This document shows, one piece after another, positions 17,529 to 26,122 of a DNA stretch of 64,000 nucleotides. Under the pieces are notes generated by a model, which was not told the origin of the DNA, did no database searches, and saw nothing but the letters and a program-made list of their open reading frames with translations. Positions within the stretch are counted from its first letter, which is position 1. Each line of letters opens with the position of its first letter. The DNA is from Stomatobaculum sp. (GTDB taxonomy: Bacteria; Bacillota_A; Clostridia; Lachnospirales; Lachnospiraceae), in assembly GCA_017449925.1 (NCBI GenBank), contig JAFSYO010000180.1, forward strand, positions 20,562 to 84,561. Direction: 5' to 3'. Both the position numbers and the translations under genes were made by a program.

Positions 17529-18737
17529 CTACGCCCTTCCCGCCAGCTTTCCGCTGGTCCAGCACCACTGCAGGTTGTATCCGCCGCAGATCCCGTCTAC
17601 ATCCAGGATCTCGCCGGCAAAAAACAGGCCTGGAACCAGACGGGACTCCATGGTCCCGGGATCCACTTCCCGTACATCCACGCCTCCGGTGCAGCACTGG
17701 GCCTGGTCGAAACCGGCGGTCCGGATGATCCGGAACCGGGAGGCTGTGACCGCAGCCGCCAGCGCCTCAATTTCTTTTCCGGAAAGATTCCGGGGATCTG
17801 TTCCCGGCTTCAGTCCAGTGTTTCTTATCAGTGCGTTCCACAGGCTTTTGTTCAGAAGACCGTTCCCCAGCGCCTCCAGGGACTTGTAATCCCGGGCGGC
17901 GATACGTTTTTTCAGATAATCCGCAGGTTCCGGAAACTCCGGCAGGAAGTTCACTTCGGCCTCGGTCCTTCTTCCGACATGGATAGCCCGGGAAGCCATG
18001 CGGCTCACCTGAAACACAGGGATGCCGGACAGTCCGTAGCCGGTCAGCTGGACCTCTCCTTCTTCCTTTTCCGCCTCCCTCTTTTCCAGAAGAAGACGGA
18101 GGGAAGCATTCACCCGGACACCTGCCGCACTGCGGAAGAATTCCTTCTCGGCGCAGTACAGGCCGCAGAGGGCCGGCAGTGGTTCAATGATCCGATGACC
18201 CAGCTTTTCCGCCAGCTGAAAACCGCTGCCGTCGGACCCTGTCCCCGGAGCCGCCTTCGAACCGCAGGCCAGGACCAGCCTGTCGGCAGTGAACATCTCC
18301 AGATCCGTGAGGACTCGGAAACCGCCGTCTTTTTTTCTCCGAATGTCCTTGACCTGGCAGGCTGTGACCACCCGGACGCCGGTGCGGCTGCATTCGGCCC
18401 GGAGCGCATTCAGGACACTGGCTGCCTGTCCCGAGTGAGGATAGACGTACCCGCCGGTCCGGACAACAGGTTCTACTCCAAGACTGCGGAACCACGCCAC
18501 TGTATCCTCCGGCCCGAACTGTTTCAGTGCGGACATGGGAAAACTGTCCTCTCCCGCGTGATAGCAGGCAGAGGACAGGTCAAGATTCGTATAATTGCAT
18601 TTTCCGTTTCCGGTCTGCAGAAGTTTTTTTCCCACCCGTTCTCCGTGTTCCAGGAGAACGGTCTGCATCCCGTTTTCTGCGGCGGTAATGGCCGCCGTCA
18701 TTCCGGCGGGGCCTCCGCCGATCACACATACACGCAA
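17529..18737 (-). CDS. NAD(P)/FAD-dependent oxidoreductase, HI0933/BaiN-like family
   Basis: A 402-residue flavoprotein. It starts directly with the Rossmann motif VIGGGPAGMTAAITAAENG. The family hallmark GKKLLQTGNGKCNYTN follows, then the C-terminal GGVDVREVDP and the FAD-closing segment LFFAGEILDVDGICGGYNLQ. Some relatives (BaiN) reduce bile acid intermediates in gut Clostridia, but the family is broad and no bai genes are nearby. No specific substrate can be claimed. Lies 13 nt after the flippase gene and 4 nt before the COG2509 gene. Confidence 0.9.
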   Translation of the reverse strand: MRVCVIGGGPAGMTAAITAAENGMQTVLLEHGERVGKKLLQTGNGKCNYTNLDLSSACYHAGEDSFPMSALKQFGPEDTVAWFRSLGVEPVVRTGGYVYPHSGQAASVLNALRAECSRTGVRVVTACQVKDIRRKKDGGFRVLTDLEMFTADRLVLACGSKAAPGTGSDGSGFQLAEKLGHRIIEPLPALCGLYCAEKEFFRSAAGVRVNASLRLLLEKREAEKEEGEVQLTGYGLSGIPVFQVSRMASRAIHVGRRTEAEVNFLPEFPEPADYLKKRIAARDYKSLEALGNGLLNKSLWNALIRNTGLKPGTDPRNLSGKEIEALAAAVTASRFRIIRTAGFDQAQCCTGGVDVREVDPGTMESRLVPGLFFAGEILDVDGICGGYNLQWCWTSGKLAGRA

Positions 18738-18750
18738 AATAATTCGCCTC

Positions 18751-20397
18751 CTACCTGAGAATGCGGAATCTTCTGGCCGCCCGGATCAGGCTGGTGCCCT
18801 TCGGGAAACTCTTCAGCTCCTCTGCTGTGATCGTGCCGCTGCGGAGCAGAAGGAACGCGTATACCATGACTGCGGAAGGCACCGAGATCAGGATACTGAG
18901 GGAGCGGCTTCCCACAGAAGACATGACTGTCTGCTTTACTGCCCAGGTGATGATTCCCATGATCAAAGCACAGCCCAGAGGCATCAGGAAGGTACGCCGG
19001 TACTCCTGTCTGTGATGAAGAAGCTTCGAGAGGGAAATGCCGTTCAGGACACACATGCACAGCGCGAAGCACATATCCGCCATGACGACCCCGAAAATCC
19101 CGAGCTTTACGACCCGCAAAAGACATACCAGGATCACGGTGTGGATCATCACGGACATCAGGGCGTGCCTGACCGGGATCCGCATATGGCTGGTCCCCTG
19201 CAGGATCGCGTTCGTTACGGTGGAAAGGGAATAGAACACCACCGCCGCACAGCCTGCGTGCATCATCACCACCGCGCGGTCGCTTTTTCCGAACATCAGG
19301 GGGATCAGAGGATCCGCGACGACGGCGAGACCCACCGCAGAAGGAATGGCGACGATCATGGAGAAGCGGATGACTGAAGAAATGTTTTCGTGCACCTTCT
19401 TCTGGTCGCCGATGGAATTCGCCCTGGAAAGGGCGGGGATCAGGGATGTGGCCACGGAATTCGCCACCATGACAGGAACATTGATGAGGATCTTGTATTT
19501 CGTGGTGTAGATCCCGTAGTCCGCGGCCGTGTGATCCTGCAGCCCGAGGGCGAACATGCTGTGGCCGAAGAAGGCATTGTCCAGGATACTGCACACATTG
19601 TAAATAGCGGTGGAAAGGATCACCGGCACCACTGTCATGATCAGCGCCTTCGTGATCTCGCGGAAGGTCTCGATATGTTCCGATGTATCTTCCTTGTATC
19701 TTTCCTTCAGCTGTTTCCGCTTCATCATAAAAAGAATGATGAAGACCGCGAGGGCGGCAAGGGCGCCGCTCCCGGTGCCGATGGTCCCGCCCATGGCGCC
19801 GAAGGCCCGGGAGATCCGGTCTGTGTACTGCCTGTCCGTGGCAAAGCGGATCAGCATCCAGGCGGCACCGACGCTGACTAGGGCGTTAACGATCTGTTCT
19901 ATGATCTGGGACAGGGCCGTGGGGACCATGGTGGAATGGCCCTGCCAGTAGCCTCTGCAGACCCCGAGATAGGAAACGATCCACACCGTGGGCGCCAGGG
20001 CCCGCATGGGGTATGCCGCCTCCGGAATATGGAGGAAGCTCTGGGCGAACCAGTCCGCCCCGAGGAAGATCACCGCGCAGCCTAAACCACCGGCCAGTGT
20101 GGCATATCCGAGAGATGCCTTCAGGATACGGTCCGCGTTTTTGTAGTTACCTGTCGCGACCCGGGCGGAGACCATCTTCGAGACTGCCAGCGGAAGGCTG
20201 TAGGAGGAAAGAAGCAGAATGATGGTATAGATGTTAAAAGCAGCAGAATAATATCCGTTTCCCTCGTCCCCGATGATCCGGGTCAGGGGGAGACGGTACA
20301 TCAGTCCGATGATGCTGGAGATAATGCCGGAGGCAGCGTAGATGCTGCCCTGGATCAGAAAACCGTCCTGACGCTTTTTCTCCTGACGATTATTCAT
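18751..20397 (-). CDS. Polysaccharide/lipid flippase of the SpoVB-MurJ (MOP exporter) family
   Basis: A 548-residue integral membrane protein with about 14 hydrophobic helices. The N-terminal motif QGSIYAASGIISSIIGLMYR, with the PLTRIIGDEGNGYYSAAFNIY segment after it, is typical of the SpoVB/YtgP/MurJ branch. Such proteins move lipid-linked saccharides (lipid II or spore-cortex precursors) across the membrane. The sequence does not settle whether this one is SpoVB, YtgP or another paralogue. I chose the ATG at 20397, 7 nt after ybeY. An earlier start would run deep into ybeY. Confidence 0.87.
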   Translation of the reverse strand: MNNRQEKKRQDGFLIQGSIYAASGIISSIIGLMYRLPLTRIIGDEGNGYYSAAFNIYTIILLLSSYSLPLAVSKMVSARVATGNYKNADRILKASLGYATLAGGLGCAVIFLGADWFAQSFLHIPEAAYPMRALAPTVWIVSYLGVCRGYWQGHSTMVPTALSQIIEQIVNALVSVGAAWMLIRFATDRQYTDRISRAFGAMGGTIGTGSGALAALAVFIILFMMKRKQLKERYKEDTSEHIETFREITKALIMTVVPVILSTAIYNVCSILDNAFFGHSMFALGLQDHTAADYGIYTTKYKILINVPVMVANSVATSLIPALSRANSIGDQKKVHENISSVIRFSMIVAIPSAVGLAVVADPLIPLMFGKSDRAVVMMHAGCAAVVFYSLSTVTNAILQGTSHMRIPVRHALMSVMIHTVILVCLLRVVKLGIFGVVMADMCFALCMCVLNGISLSKLLHHRQEYRRTFLMPLGCALIMGIITWAVKQTVMSSVGSRSLSILISVPSAVMVYAFLLLRSGTITAEELKSFPKGTSLIRAARRFRILR

Positions 20398-20404
20398 ATC
20401 GTTT

Positions 20405-20905
20405 TCAGCCTCTCTGGCGTCTGTAGCCGACGCTGTCAAGAATTTCCCGCTGCCGCTGTTCCATGACTTCCCGTTCTTCCTCTTCCATATGGTCATAACC
20501 GAGCAGGTGCAGCATACTGTGGGCTGTCAGAAAAGCCAGCTCTCTTGTCTGAGTGTGTCCGTATTCAGCGGCCTGGGATTTGATCCTCTCCACGTTCAGC
20601 ACGATGTCCCCGAGGACCAGTTCCCCGGTCTCCGGATTGAAGCATTCCTCTGTGCAGGCGCTGTCATAGTCCGCAGGGGCGGGGAAATCCACCAGGGGGA
20701 AGGAAAGCACGTCTGTCACGCTGTCGTTCTCCCGGTACTCCCGGTTCAGTTCCCGTATGGACGGACCGTCGGTGATGGTGACGGAGACCTCTGCTTCATA
20801 GGGACACTTCTCCGCGTCGAGGCAGCCAAGGACCACCGTCTCAATGATGCGGCGGTAAGGAATGTGAAGTTTCTCCTCCGCTTCGTAAGAAATATCAATC
20901 GTCAT
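20405..20905 (-). CDS. ybeY: Endoribonuclease YbeY, rRNA maturation factor
   Basis: A 166-residue metallo-RNase involved in 16S rRNA 3' end processing and ribosome quality control. The zinc motif H-x3-H-x5-H is present as HSMLHLLGYDH (about residues 127-137). NREYRENDSVTDVLSFP is the conserved upstream segment. The ATG at 20905 has AGGAG 9 nt upstream and overlaps the phoH stop by 11 nt. The phoH-ybeY pair is conserved across bacteria. Confidence 0.96.
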   Translation of the reverse strand: MTIDISYEAEEKLHIPYRRIIETVVLGCLDAEKCPYEAEVSVTITDGPSIRELNREYRENDSVTDVLSFPLVDFPAPADYDSACTEECFNPETGELVLGDIVLNVERIKSQAAEYGHTQTRELAFLTAHSMLHLLGYDHMEEEEREVMEQRQREILDSVGYRRQRG

Positions 20906-21905
20906 TTCTTTTTCTCCTGTGCAGATAACGCTGCCGCCGCTCTTCCTTGTAGTTCTCTTTCTTTTCGAATTTGTCGTAGGCTTCGACAATTTTCTGTACC
21001 AGGGGGTGACGCACCACATCCCGGCTGGTCAGGCGGCAGAAGCCGATCTCTTCGATGCCGGAGAGGACCCTGGCCGCAGTATCCAGACCGGAGGGCATGC
21101 CTCCGGGGAGATCCTTCTGAGTCAGGTCCCCGGTGATGATGGCCTTGGATCCAAAACCGATTCGGGTCAGGAACATTTTCATCTGGGCAGGAGTCGTGTT
21201 CTGGGCCTCATCCAGGATGATGTAGGCGTTGTCGAGGGTACGTCCGCGCATGTAGGCCAGCGGCGCCACCTCGATCAGGCCTTTCTCCGCGTTGTGGAGG
21301 TAGGTGTCCGGTCCCATGATCTGGTAAAGGGCGTCATAAAGCGGCCTGAGATAAGGATCGATCTTGGACTGAAGGTCGCCTGGCAGGAACCCCAGCTTCT
21401 CTCCCGCTTCCATGGCGGGGCGGGTGAGGATGATGCGCTCTGCGTCCCCGTCCCGGAAGGCCTGGATCGCCATCGCCATAGCGAGATAAGTCTTTCCCGT
21501 TCCGGCGGGGCCGATGCCGAAGGTGATCATTCTGCTGCGGATCAGGTCCACGTACTGTTTCTGTCCCAGGGTTTTCGGCTTTACAGGACGGCCTGCAGCC
21601 GTGCGGCAGATCAGATCCCGGTCGATCTCCAGGATATGGTGCTCGCCTTCCTCAAAAGACAGGGACAGCGCGTAGGCTACATTCTGCTCCGAGATCTGGT
21701 TCCCCCGTTTCGAGAGTTCCACCAGATTCTGGAAAACAGAAGCAGCTTTCTGCACGTTCTCTTCGTCTCCTATGATCTTCAGGCATCCGTCCCTCTCGAT
21801 CATGGTGACATGAAGGGTACGTTCGATCCGGGACAGATTGGAATCCATCTGTCCGCAGACATTTTTTTCATGTTCCGCTGGGATATCGATCAGTATCTCG
21901 GCCAT
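20895..21905 (-). CDS. phoH: PhoH family P-loop ATPase
   Basis: A 336-residue PhoH-like protein. An N-terminal KH-like part (about residues 20-85) precedes the ATPase domain with Walker A GPAGTGKTYLA (about residue 133), Walker B YIILDEAQN, and further motifs ITGDLTQKD and RHPLVQKIVEAY. Thought to act in RNA metabolism with YbeY. The biochemical role is not firmly known. The ATG at 21905 has GAGGT 7 nt upstream. First gene of a five-gene operon and possibly reached by read-through from rpsU. Confidence 0.95.
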   Translation of the reverse strand: MAEILIDIPAEHEKNVCGQMDSNLSRIERTLHVTMIERDGCLKIIGDEENVQKAASVFQNLVELSKRGNQISEQNVAYALSLSFEEGEHHILEIDRDLICRTAAGRPVKPKTLGQKQYVDLIRSRMITFGIGPAGTGKTYLAMAMAIQAFRDGDAERIILTRPAMEAGEKLGFLPGDLQSKIDPYLRPLYDALYQIMGPDTYLHNAEKGLIEVAPLAYMRGRTLDNAYIILDEAQNTTPAQMKMFLTRIGFGSKAIITGDLTQKDLPGGMPSGLDTAARVLSGIEEIGFCRLTSRDVVRHPLVQKIVEAYDKFEKKENYKEERRQRYLHRRKRNDD

Positions 21906-21944
21906 AGAATACCTCGTGTTCGTTAAGAACGGCTGTATGGAACG

Positions 21945-21981
21945 CAACAAACAAATACCCGGTCTGAACAGACAGACCGGG
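21945..21981 (-). terminator. Intrinsic terminator after rpsU
   Basis: A perfect 9-bp stem CCCGGTCTG/CAGACCGGG (21973-21981 with 21958-21966), with a 6-nt loop, followed on the minus strand by TATTTGTTTGTTG. It begins 12 nt after the rpsU stop, between rpsU and phoH. Confidence 0.85.
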
Positions 21982-21993
21982 TACTGATCTTCA

Positions 21994-22170
21994 TCAGTTG
22001 AACTTACGCTTTCTCGCAGCTTCGGATTTTTTCTTCCGTCTTACGCTGGGTTTCTCGTAATGCTCTCTCTTGCGAATTTCCTGCTGAATGCCTGCCTTCG
22101 CACAGTTTCTCTTAAAACGTCTCAGTGCGCTGTCAAGGCTCTCGTTTTCTTTCACAATCACGTTTGACAT
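21994..22170 (-). CDS. rpsU: 30S ribosomal protein S21
   Basis: A 58-residue, very basic protein beginning [20 protein letters not shown] and ending [14 protein letters not shown]. This matches S21 in full length and composition, including the conserved RNCAKAGI and REHYEKPS segments. S21 sits on the platform of the small subunit and helps initiation. A single-gene transcription unit: strong promoter upstream, terminator downstream, and a purine-rich GGGAGGGAGG ribosome binding region 13-22 nt before the ATG. Confidence 0.97.
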   Translation of the reverse strand: MSNVIVKENESLDSALRRFKRNCAKAGIQQEIRKREHYEKPSVRRKKKSEAARKRKFN

Positions 22171-22216
22171 GAAACAGCCTAACCTCCCTCCCGGTTGTGA
22201 AATTGAAATCCATATA

Positions 22217-22244
22217 ATTATATCATAAGATGAAAACCTGTCAA
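22217..22244 (-). promoter_or_regulatory. Promoter of rpsU
   Basis: Perfect -35 TTGACA (22239-22244) and -10 TATAAT (22217-22222), spacer 16 nt, about 47 nt upstream of the rpsU start codon and just after the alaS stop. Confidence 0.85.
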
Positions 22245-22255
22245 TGAGTTTTTTT

Positions 22256-24949
22256 TCAGGCTTTCAGCTGTTCTGCCAGGACTTCTTCCGCTTTCTTCAG
22301 GGCCGCGTCGATGCCCGCGGGATTCTTGCCGCCGGCCTGGGCCATGTTCGGGCGGCCGCCGCCGCCTCCGCCGACCAGACCCGCAATGGCGCGGATCATG
22401 TTTCCTGCATGGGCGCCCTTCTTCTGGGCTGCGTCACCGGCCATGGCGATCAGGTTCACCTTGCCGTCCGCGGTGCTGGCGATCACGACGACGCCGTCGT
22501 CTGTTTTCGCCTTCATCTTGTCGCCGAGGGAACGGAGCTCGTTCATCTGCACGCCGTCCAGCTTCATGGTAAGAAGCTTCACGCCGGCGACCTCGATCAC
22601 CTGGTCAGCCGCTCCGGAAGCCGCGCTCATGGCAGCCTGGTTCTTCAGCTTCTCGTTCTCGGCGCGCATCTCCTTCAGTTCTGCAAGAAGAGACTCCACC
22701 TTTCTGGAAAGATCCGCCGGAGCGCTCTTCAGTCTAGCGGCGATCTCATGCAGCTCAGACTCCACAGTCCTGTAGTAGCTCAGCAGACCTTCACCGGTCA
22801 GCGCCTCGATCCTGCGCACGCCGGCGGAAATGCCGTTCTCGGAAAGAATGCGGAACGCGCCGATCTGGTCCGTATTAGACACGTGGGTGCCGCCGCAGAG
22901 TTCCTTGGAGAAATCGCCGACAGACACGACGCGCACTTCATCTCCGTACTTCTCGCCGAACAGAGCCATGGCGCCGCTCTTTCTCGCTTCCTCGAGGCTC
23001 ATGATCTCTGTCATGACAGAGATATGCTCGCGGATCTTCTCATTGACCAGGTCCTCGACCTTCTTCAGTTCCTCCGGAGTCATGGCCTGGAAATGAGTGA
23101 AGTCAAAGCGCAGTCTTCCGGAATCCACGAAGCTGCCCTTCTGCTCCACGTGATCGCCCAGCACTTCGCGGAGGGCCTTCTGAAGCAGGTGAGTACAGGT
23201 GTGGTTCTTGCAGGTGGAGGCACGCTTCACTTCGTCCACCTCCATAGTCACGGTTCCGCCCACGGTGAACATGCCGGAAAGGACCTTGCCGGTGTGTCCG
23301 ATCTTGCCGCCCTTCAGATGGATCGTATCCTCTACTGCGAACTCGCCGTTCTCCGTGCGGATGACGCCGGTGTCGCCCTGCTGTCCGCCCATGGTCCCGT
23401 AGAAGGGAGTCTTGTCGGTGACGATGGTTCCTCTGTCGCCGTCCGCCAGAGCCTGGGTCAGCTCGGTGTCCATGATCGGTTCGCCGTTCTCGTCCACATC
23501 CCCGCTGTCCGTGAGCCTGACAATGGCTGTGATGGTGCCGTCCGCGGCAAGTCTCGTGTATCCTACGAACCTGGTGGTGAGAGAAGCGTCGATCTGCTGG
23601 TAAGCAGTCTGCTCTTCGCCCATGTAGTTGGTCTGCTTGCGGGCATTGCGGGCGCGGACTTTCTGCTCCTGCATGGCCTTGTCAAAACCTTCCTGGTCCA
23701 CGCCGAAGCCCTTCTCTTCCAGGATCTCCTTGGTGAGGTCCAGGGGGAATCCGTATGTGTCGTAAAGACGGAAAGCTTCCGCTCCGTCCAGCTCCGTCTT
23801 TCCTTCGGCCTTCATCTTATCTTCCAGATCGGAGAGGATCTGCAGGCCCTGGTCGATGGTGCGGTTGAACTTTTCCTCCTCGCTGCTCAGGACAGTGAGG
23901 ATCATTGCCTTTTTCTCCTCCAGTTCGGGATAACCGTCTTTGGAGGTCTCGATCACGGTCTCAGCCAGCTGTCCCAGGAACTTGCCCTGGATGCCCAGGA
24001 GCCTTCCGTGACGCGCGGCGCGGCGCAGAAGCCTTCTGAGCACGTAGCCGCGGCCTTCATTGCTGGGGGTGATGCCGTCAGAGATCATGAAGGTGCAGGA
24101 ACGGATATGGTCCGTAATGACGCGGAGGGATACATCCTTCTTCTCGTCCTGTTTGTAGGGGATCTTCGCCAGTCTCGCGACATGATCCAGCAGCGCGCGG
24201 ATGGTATCCACCTCGAAAATAGAGTTCACGTCCTGCACCACCACCGCAAGGCGCTCGAGGCCCATGCCAGTGTCGATGTTCTTGTTCTTCAGTTCGGTGT
24301 AGTTTCCGTTGCCGTCGTTGTCGAACTGGGTGAAGACATCATTCCATACTTCCATGTAGCGGTCGCAGTCGCAGCCCACAGTGCAGCCGGGCTTTCCGCA
24401 GCCGTACTGCTCGCCGCGGTCATAATACACCTCTGAACAGGGGCCGCAGGGGCCGGAACCGTGCTCCCAGAAGTTATCTTCCTTGCCGAAGCGGAAGATC
24501 CTGTCTTTTGCGATTCCGATCTCTTTGTTCCAGATGTCGAAGGCTTCGTCGTCATCCTGGTAGACAGAAGGATACAGGCGGTCCGGCTCAAGGCCTACCA
24601 CCTCTGTCAGGAATTCCCAGGTCCAGCCGATGGCTTCGCGCTTAAAATAATCTCCGAAGGAGAAATTTCCGAGCATTTCAAAGAACGTGCCGTGGCGCGC
24701 TGTTTTTCCGACGTTATCGATATCGCCGGTGCGGATGCACTTCTGACATGTGCAGACACGTCTTCTGGGCGGGATCTCCTGTCCTGTGAAATAAGGCTTC
24801 AGGGGAGCCATTCCTGCGTTGATCAGCAGAAGACTGTTGTCGTTGTGCGGCACCAGGCTGAAACTCTTCATGGAGAGATGGCCTTTGCTTTCAAAGAAAT
24901 CCAGAAACATCTTCCTGAGTTCGTTCACACCGTATTTTTTCTTGATCAT
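22256..24949 (-). CDS. alaS: Alanine-tRNA ligase
   Basis: An 897-residue class II synthetase. The N-terminal catalytic core begins [17 protein letters not shown] and carries [15 protein letters not shown] (motif 2 region). The editing domain has the zinc-binding HTCTHLL (about residue 583) and CGGTHVSNT (about 685). The C-terminal DHHA1/C-Ala part ends with a Gly-rich stretch before KKAEEVL. Full length for the family. Transcribed from its own promoter. The 115-nt gap upstream is too short for a T-box. Confidence 0.98.
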   Translation of the reverse strand: MIKKKYGVNELRKMFLDFFESKGHLSMKSFSLVPHNDNSLLLINAGMAPLKPYFTGQEIPPRRRVCTCQKCIRTGDIDNVGKTARHGTFFEMLGNFSFGDYFKREAIGWTWEFLTEVVGLEPDRLYPSVYQDDDEAFDIWNKEIGIAKDRIFRFGKEDNFWEHGSGPCGPCSEVYYDRGEQYGCGKPGCTVGCDCDRYMEVWNDVFTQFDNDGNGNYTELKNKNIDTGMGLERLAVVVQDVNSIFEVDTIRALLDHVARLAKIPYKQDEKKDVSLRVITDHIRSCTFMISDGITPSNEGRGYVLRRLLRRAARHGRLLGIQGKFLGQLAETVIETSKDGYPELEEKKAMILTVLSSEEEKFNRTIDQGLQILSDLEDKMKAEGKTELDGAEAFRLYDTYGFPLDLTKEILEEKGFGVDQEGFDKAMQEQKVRARNARKQTNYMGEEQTAYQQIDASLTTRFVGYTRLAADGTITAIVRLTDSGDVDENGEPIMDTELTQALADGDRGTIVTDKTPFYGTMGGQQGDTGVIRTENGEFAVEDTIHLKGGKIGHTGKVLSGMFTVGGTVTMEVDEVKRASTCKNHTCTHLLQKALREVLGDHVEQKGSFVDSGRLRFDFTHFQAMTPEELKKVEDLVNEKIREHISVMTEIMSLEEARKSGAMALFGEKYGDEVRVVSVGDFSKELCGGTHVSNTDQIGAFRILSENGISAGVRRIEALTGEGLLSYYRTVESELHEIAARLKSAPADLSRKVESLLAELKEMRAENEKLKNQAAMSAASGAADQVIEVAGVKLLTMKLDGVQMNELRSLGDKMKAKTDDGVVVIASTADGKVNLIAMAGDAAQKKGAHAGNMIRAIAGLVGGGGGGRPNMAQAGGKNPAGIDAALKKAEEVLAEQLKA

Positions 24950-25017
24950 AGCTGCTTTCCTCTTCTCATTTTCATAACGAAAATATCATATCCTGAACAA
25001 TTAAAGCACTGTCGTCC

Positions 25018-25046
25018 ACTATAGCACAGCCCGGACATTTTCTCAA
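25018..25046 (-). promoter_or_regulatory. Promoter of alaS
   Basis: The -35 TTGAGA (25041-25046) and -10 TATAGT (25018-25023) are exactly 17 nt apart, about 70 nt before the alaS start. The -35 overlaps a small hairpin TCAAGA-GAAA-TCTTGA (25043-25058) that could end the preceding transcript. Confidence 0.65.
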
Positions 25047-25064
25047 GATTTCTCTTGATGATGT

Positions 25065-25637
25065 TCATAAGTCGTCTTTGTAGCGCATCAGCAGCTCATA
25101 GGCCCTTTCCCGGGTGGCTTTTGCCTGCAGGCGCGTGTACTCCGCGCTCTGCTCCTGATTGCCTGCCGATCCTTTTGCGGCGGCAGATGCCTTTTCATCT
25201 CTCTGCCTCCGCCATTCCTGCTGTTCTTTTGCGAGGGCTTCGGCCTCTTCCCGCGGCACAGCAGTCATAATGCAGGAATAAAGGGAATTCAGCTGTGTCT
25301 CCCAGTAGCGCAGTTCCGAGACGGCCTGGTTTTTCCGCGTCACGGATCTTTCGTCCCCGGGTCTCCTGGATTCCAGTCTTTCCAGCGTCGTCTCCGTCTC
25401 CAGGAACTTTTTGCGGAATTCTTCATACTTGCCGGAAGAATGTTTTTTAATATTCGCAGAAGGACCGGCCGCCGGCTCCACCTTCGTTTCCGCTGCCGTG
25501 TCGCTCTCTTCCAGGCTTTTTTCCGACGCGGTCCTCTGATCCCTTAAGGATCTTACGGTCTGTCCGGTCCAGAAAGTAACCAGCGCTCCGATGACCAGGA
25601 GCGCCAGAATGATCTGATTCAGTTTTCTGTTGATCAT
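25065..25637 (-). CDS. Small membrane-anchored protein with an LprI-like (DUF1311) segment
   Basis: A 190-residue protein that I recognise only in part. One membrane helix (about residues 8-25) anchors it. A charged linker follows, rich in Glu, Lys and Ala. Residues about 105-188 show the spacing of LprI/DUF1311 lysozyme-inhibitor-like domains: LNSLYSCIM, then AKEQQEWRRQRDEK, then LQAKATRERAYELL. The cysteine pair of LprI is not conserved, so the match is by pattern only. Its ATG overlaps the rnhA stop (ATGA), and it is the last gene downstream of the liv/metallo-hydrolase/rnhA run. Function unknown. Alternatively it is a general coiled-coil surface protein. Confidence 0.6.
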   Translation of the reverse strand: MINRKLNQIILALLVIGALVTFWTGQTVRSLRDQRTASEKSLEESDTAAETKVEPAAGPSANIKKHSSGKYEEFRKKFLETETTLERLESRRPGDERSVTRKNQAVSELRYWETQLNSLYSCIMTAVPREEAEALAKEQQEWRRQRDEKASAAAKGSAGNQEQSAEYTRLQAKATRERAYELLMRYKDDL

Positions 25638-26122
25638 GGCAGATCTTCTTCCTGTATATCCTCCGACAGATCATCTCCGTCGGCTGCAGCTGTAGCCAGC
25701 CGGTCACAGCGTTCATTCTCCGGGTGGCCGGCGTGGCCTTTTACCCAGTGAAAATGAACTTCATGAGGTTCCATCACTTTCAGGAGACGTTTCCAGAGAT
25801 CCTGATTCCTGACCTCCTCGTTCCTGCCCCGCTTCCACCCTTTGGCGACCCAGCTTTCGATCCAGTGCTGGTTGAAGGCATCCGTCAGATATTTGGAGTC
25901 GGAATAGACATCGACGATGCAGGGACGGTTCAGAGCTTCCAGGCCTGCGATGCAGCCCCGGAGCTCCATACGGTTGTTGGTCGTTTTCCGGTATCCCCGG
26001 GAAAGCTCCTTTTCGTGGAGCTCCCCGGCGCCATCCGTAAACTGCAGGACCGTTCCGTATCCGCCGGGCCCGTCGGGATTCCCTCTGGCCGATCCGTCTG
26101 AAAACAGCAGTACTTTGAACAT
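25634..26122 (-). CDS. rnhA: Ribonuclease HI
   Basis: A 162-residue RNase H1 that cleaves RNA in RNA-DNA hybrids. It starts with the catalytic Asp in FSDGSARGNPDGPGGYG, followed by the Glu in MELRGCIAGLEAL, the Asp in VYSDSKYLTDAF, and HAGHPENERCD with the last His and Asp. All four acidic residues are present. It begins immediately (0 nt) after the metallo-hydrolase gene. RNase HII is encoded elsewhere in the window. Confidence 0.96.
   Translation of the reverse strand: MFKVLLFSDGSARGNPDGPGGYGTVLQFTDGAGELHEKELSRGYRKTTNNRMELRGCIAGLEALNRPCIVDVYSDSKYLTDAFNQHWIESWVAKGWKRGRNEEVRNQDLWKRLLKVMEPHEVHFHWVKGHAGHPENERCDRLATAAADGDDLSEDIQEEDLP

Noticed and set aside
22244..24436. Very long open frame on the plus strand opposite alaS
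   Set aside because: It is the antisense of a GC-rich, full-length alaS with all motifs. It has low-complexity His/Leu/Val-rich content, no ribosome binding site and no recognisable domain.
24950..25064. T-box riboswitch before alaS
   Set aside because: The gap is only about 115 nt and lacks the T-box core and specifier-stem pattern. A simple promoter explains it.
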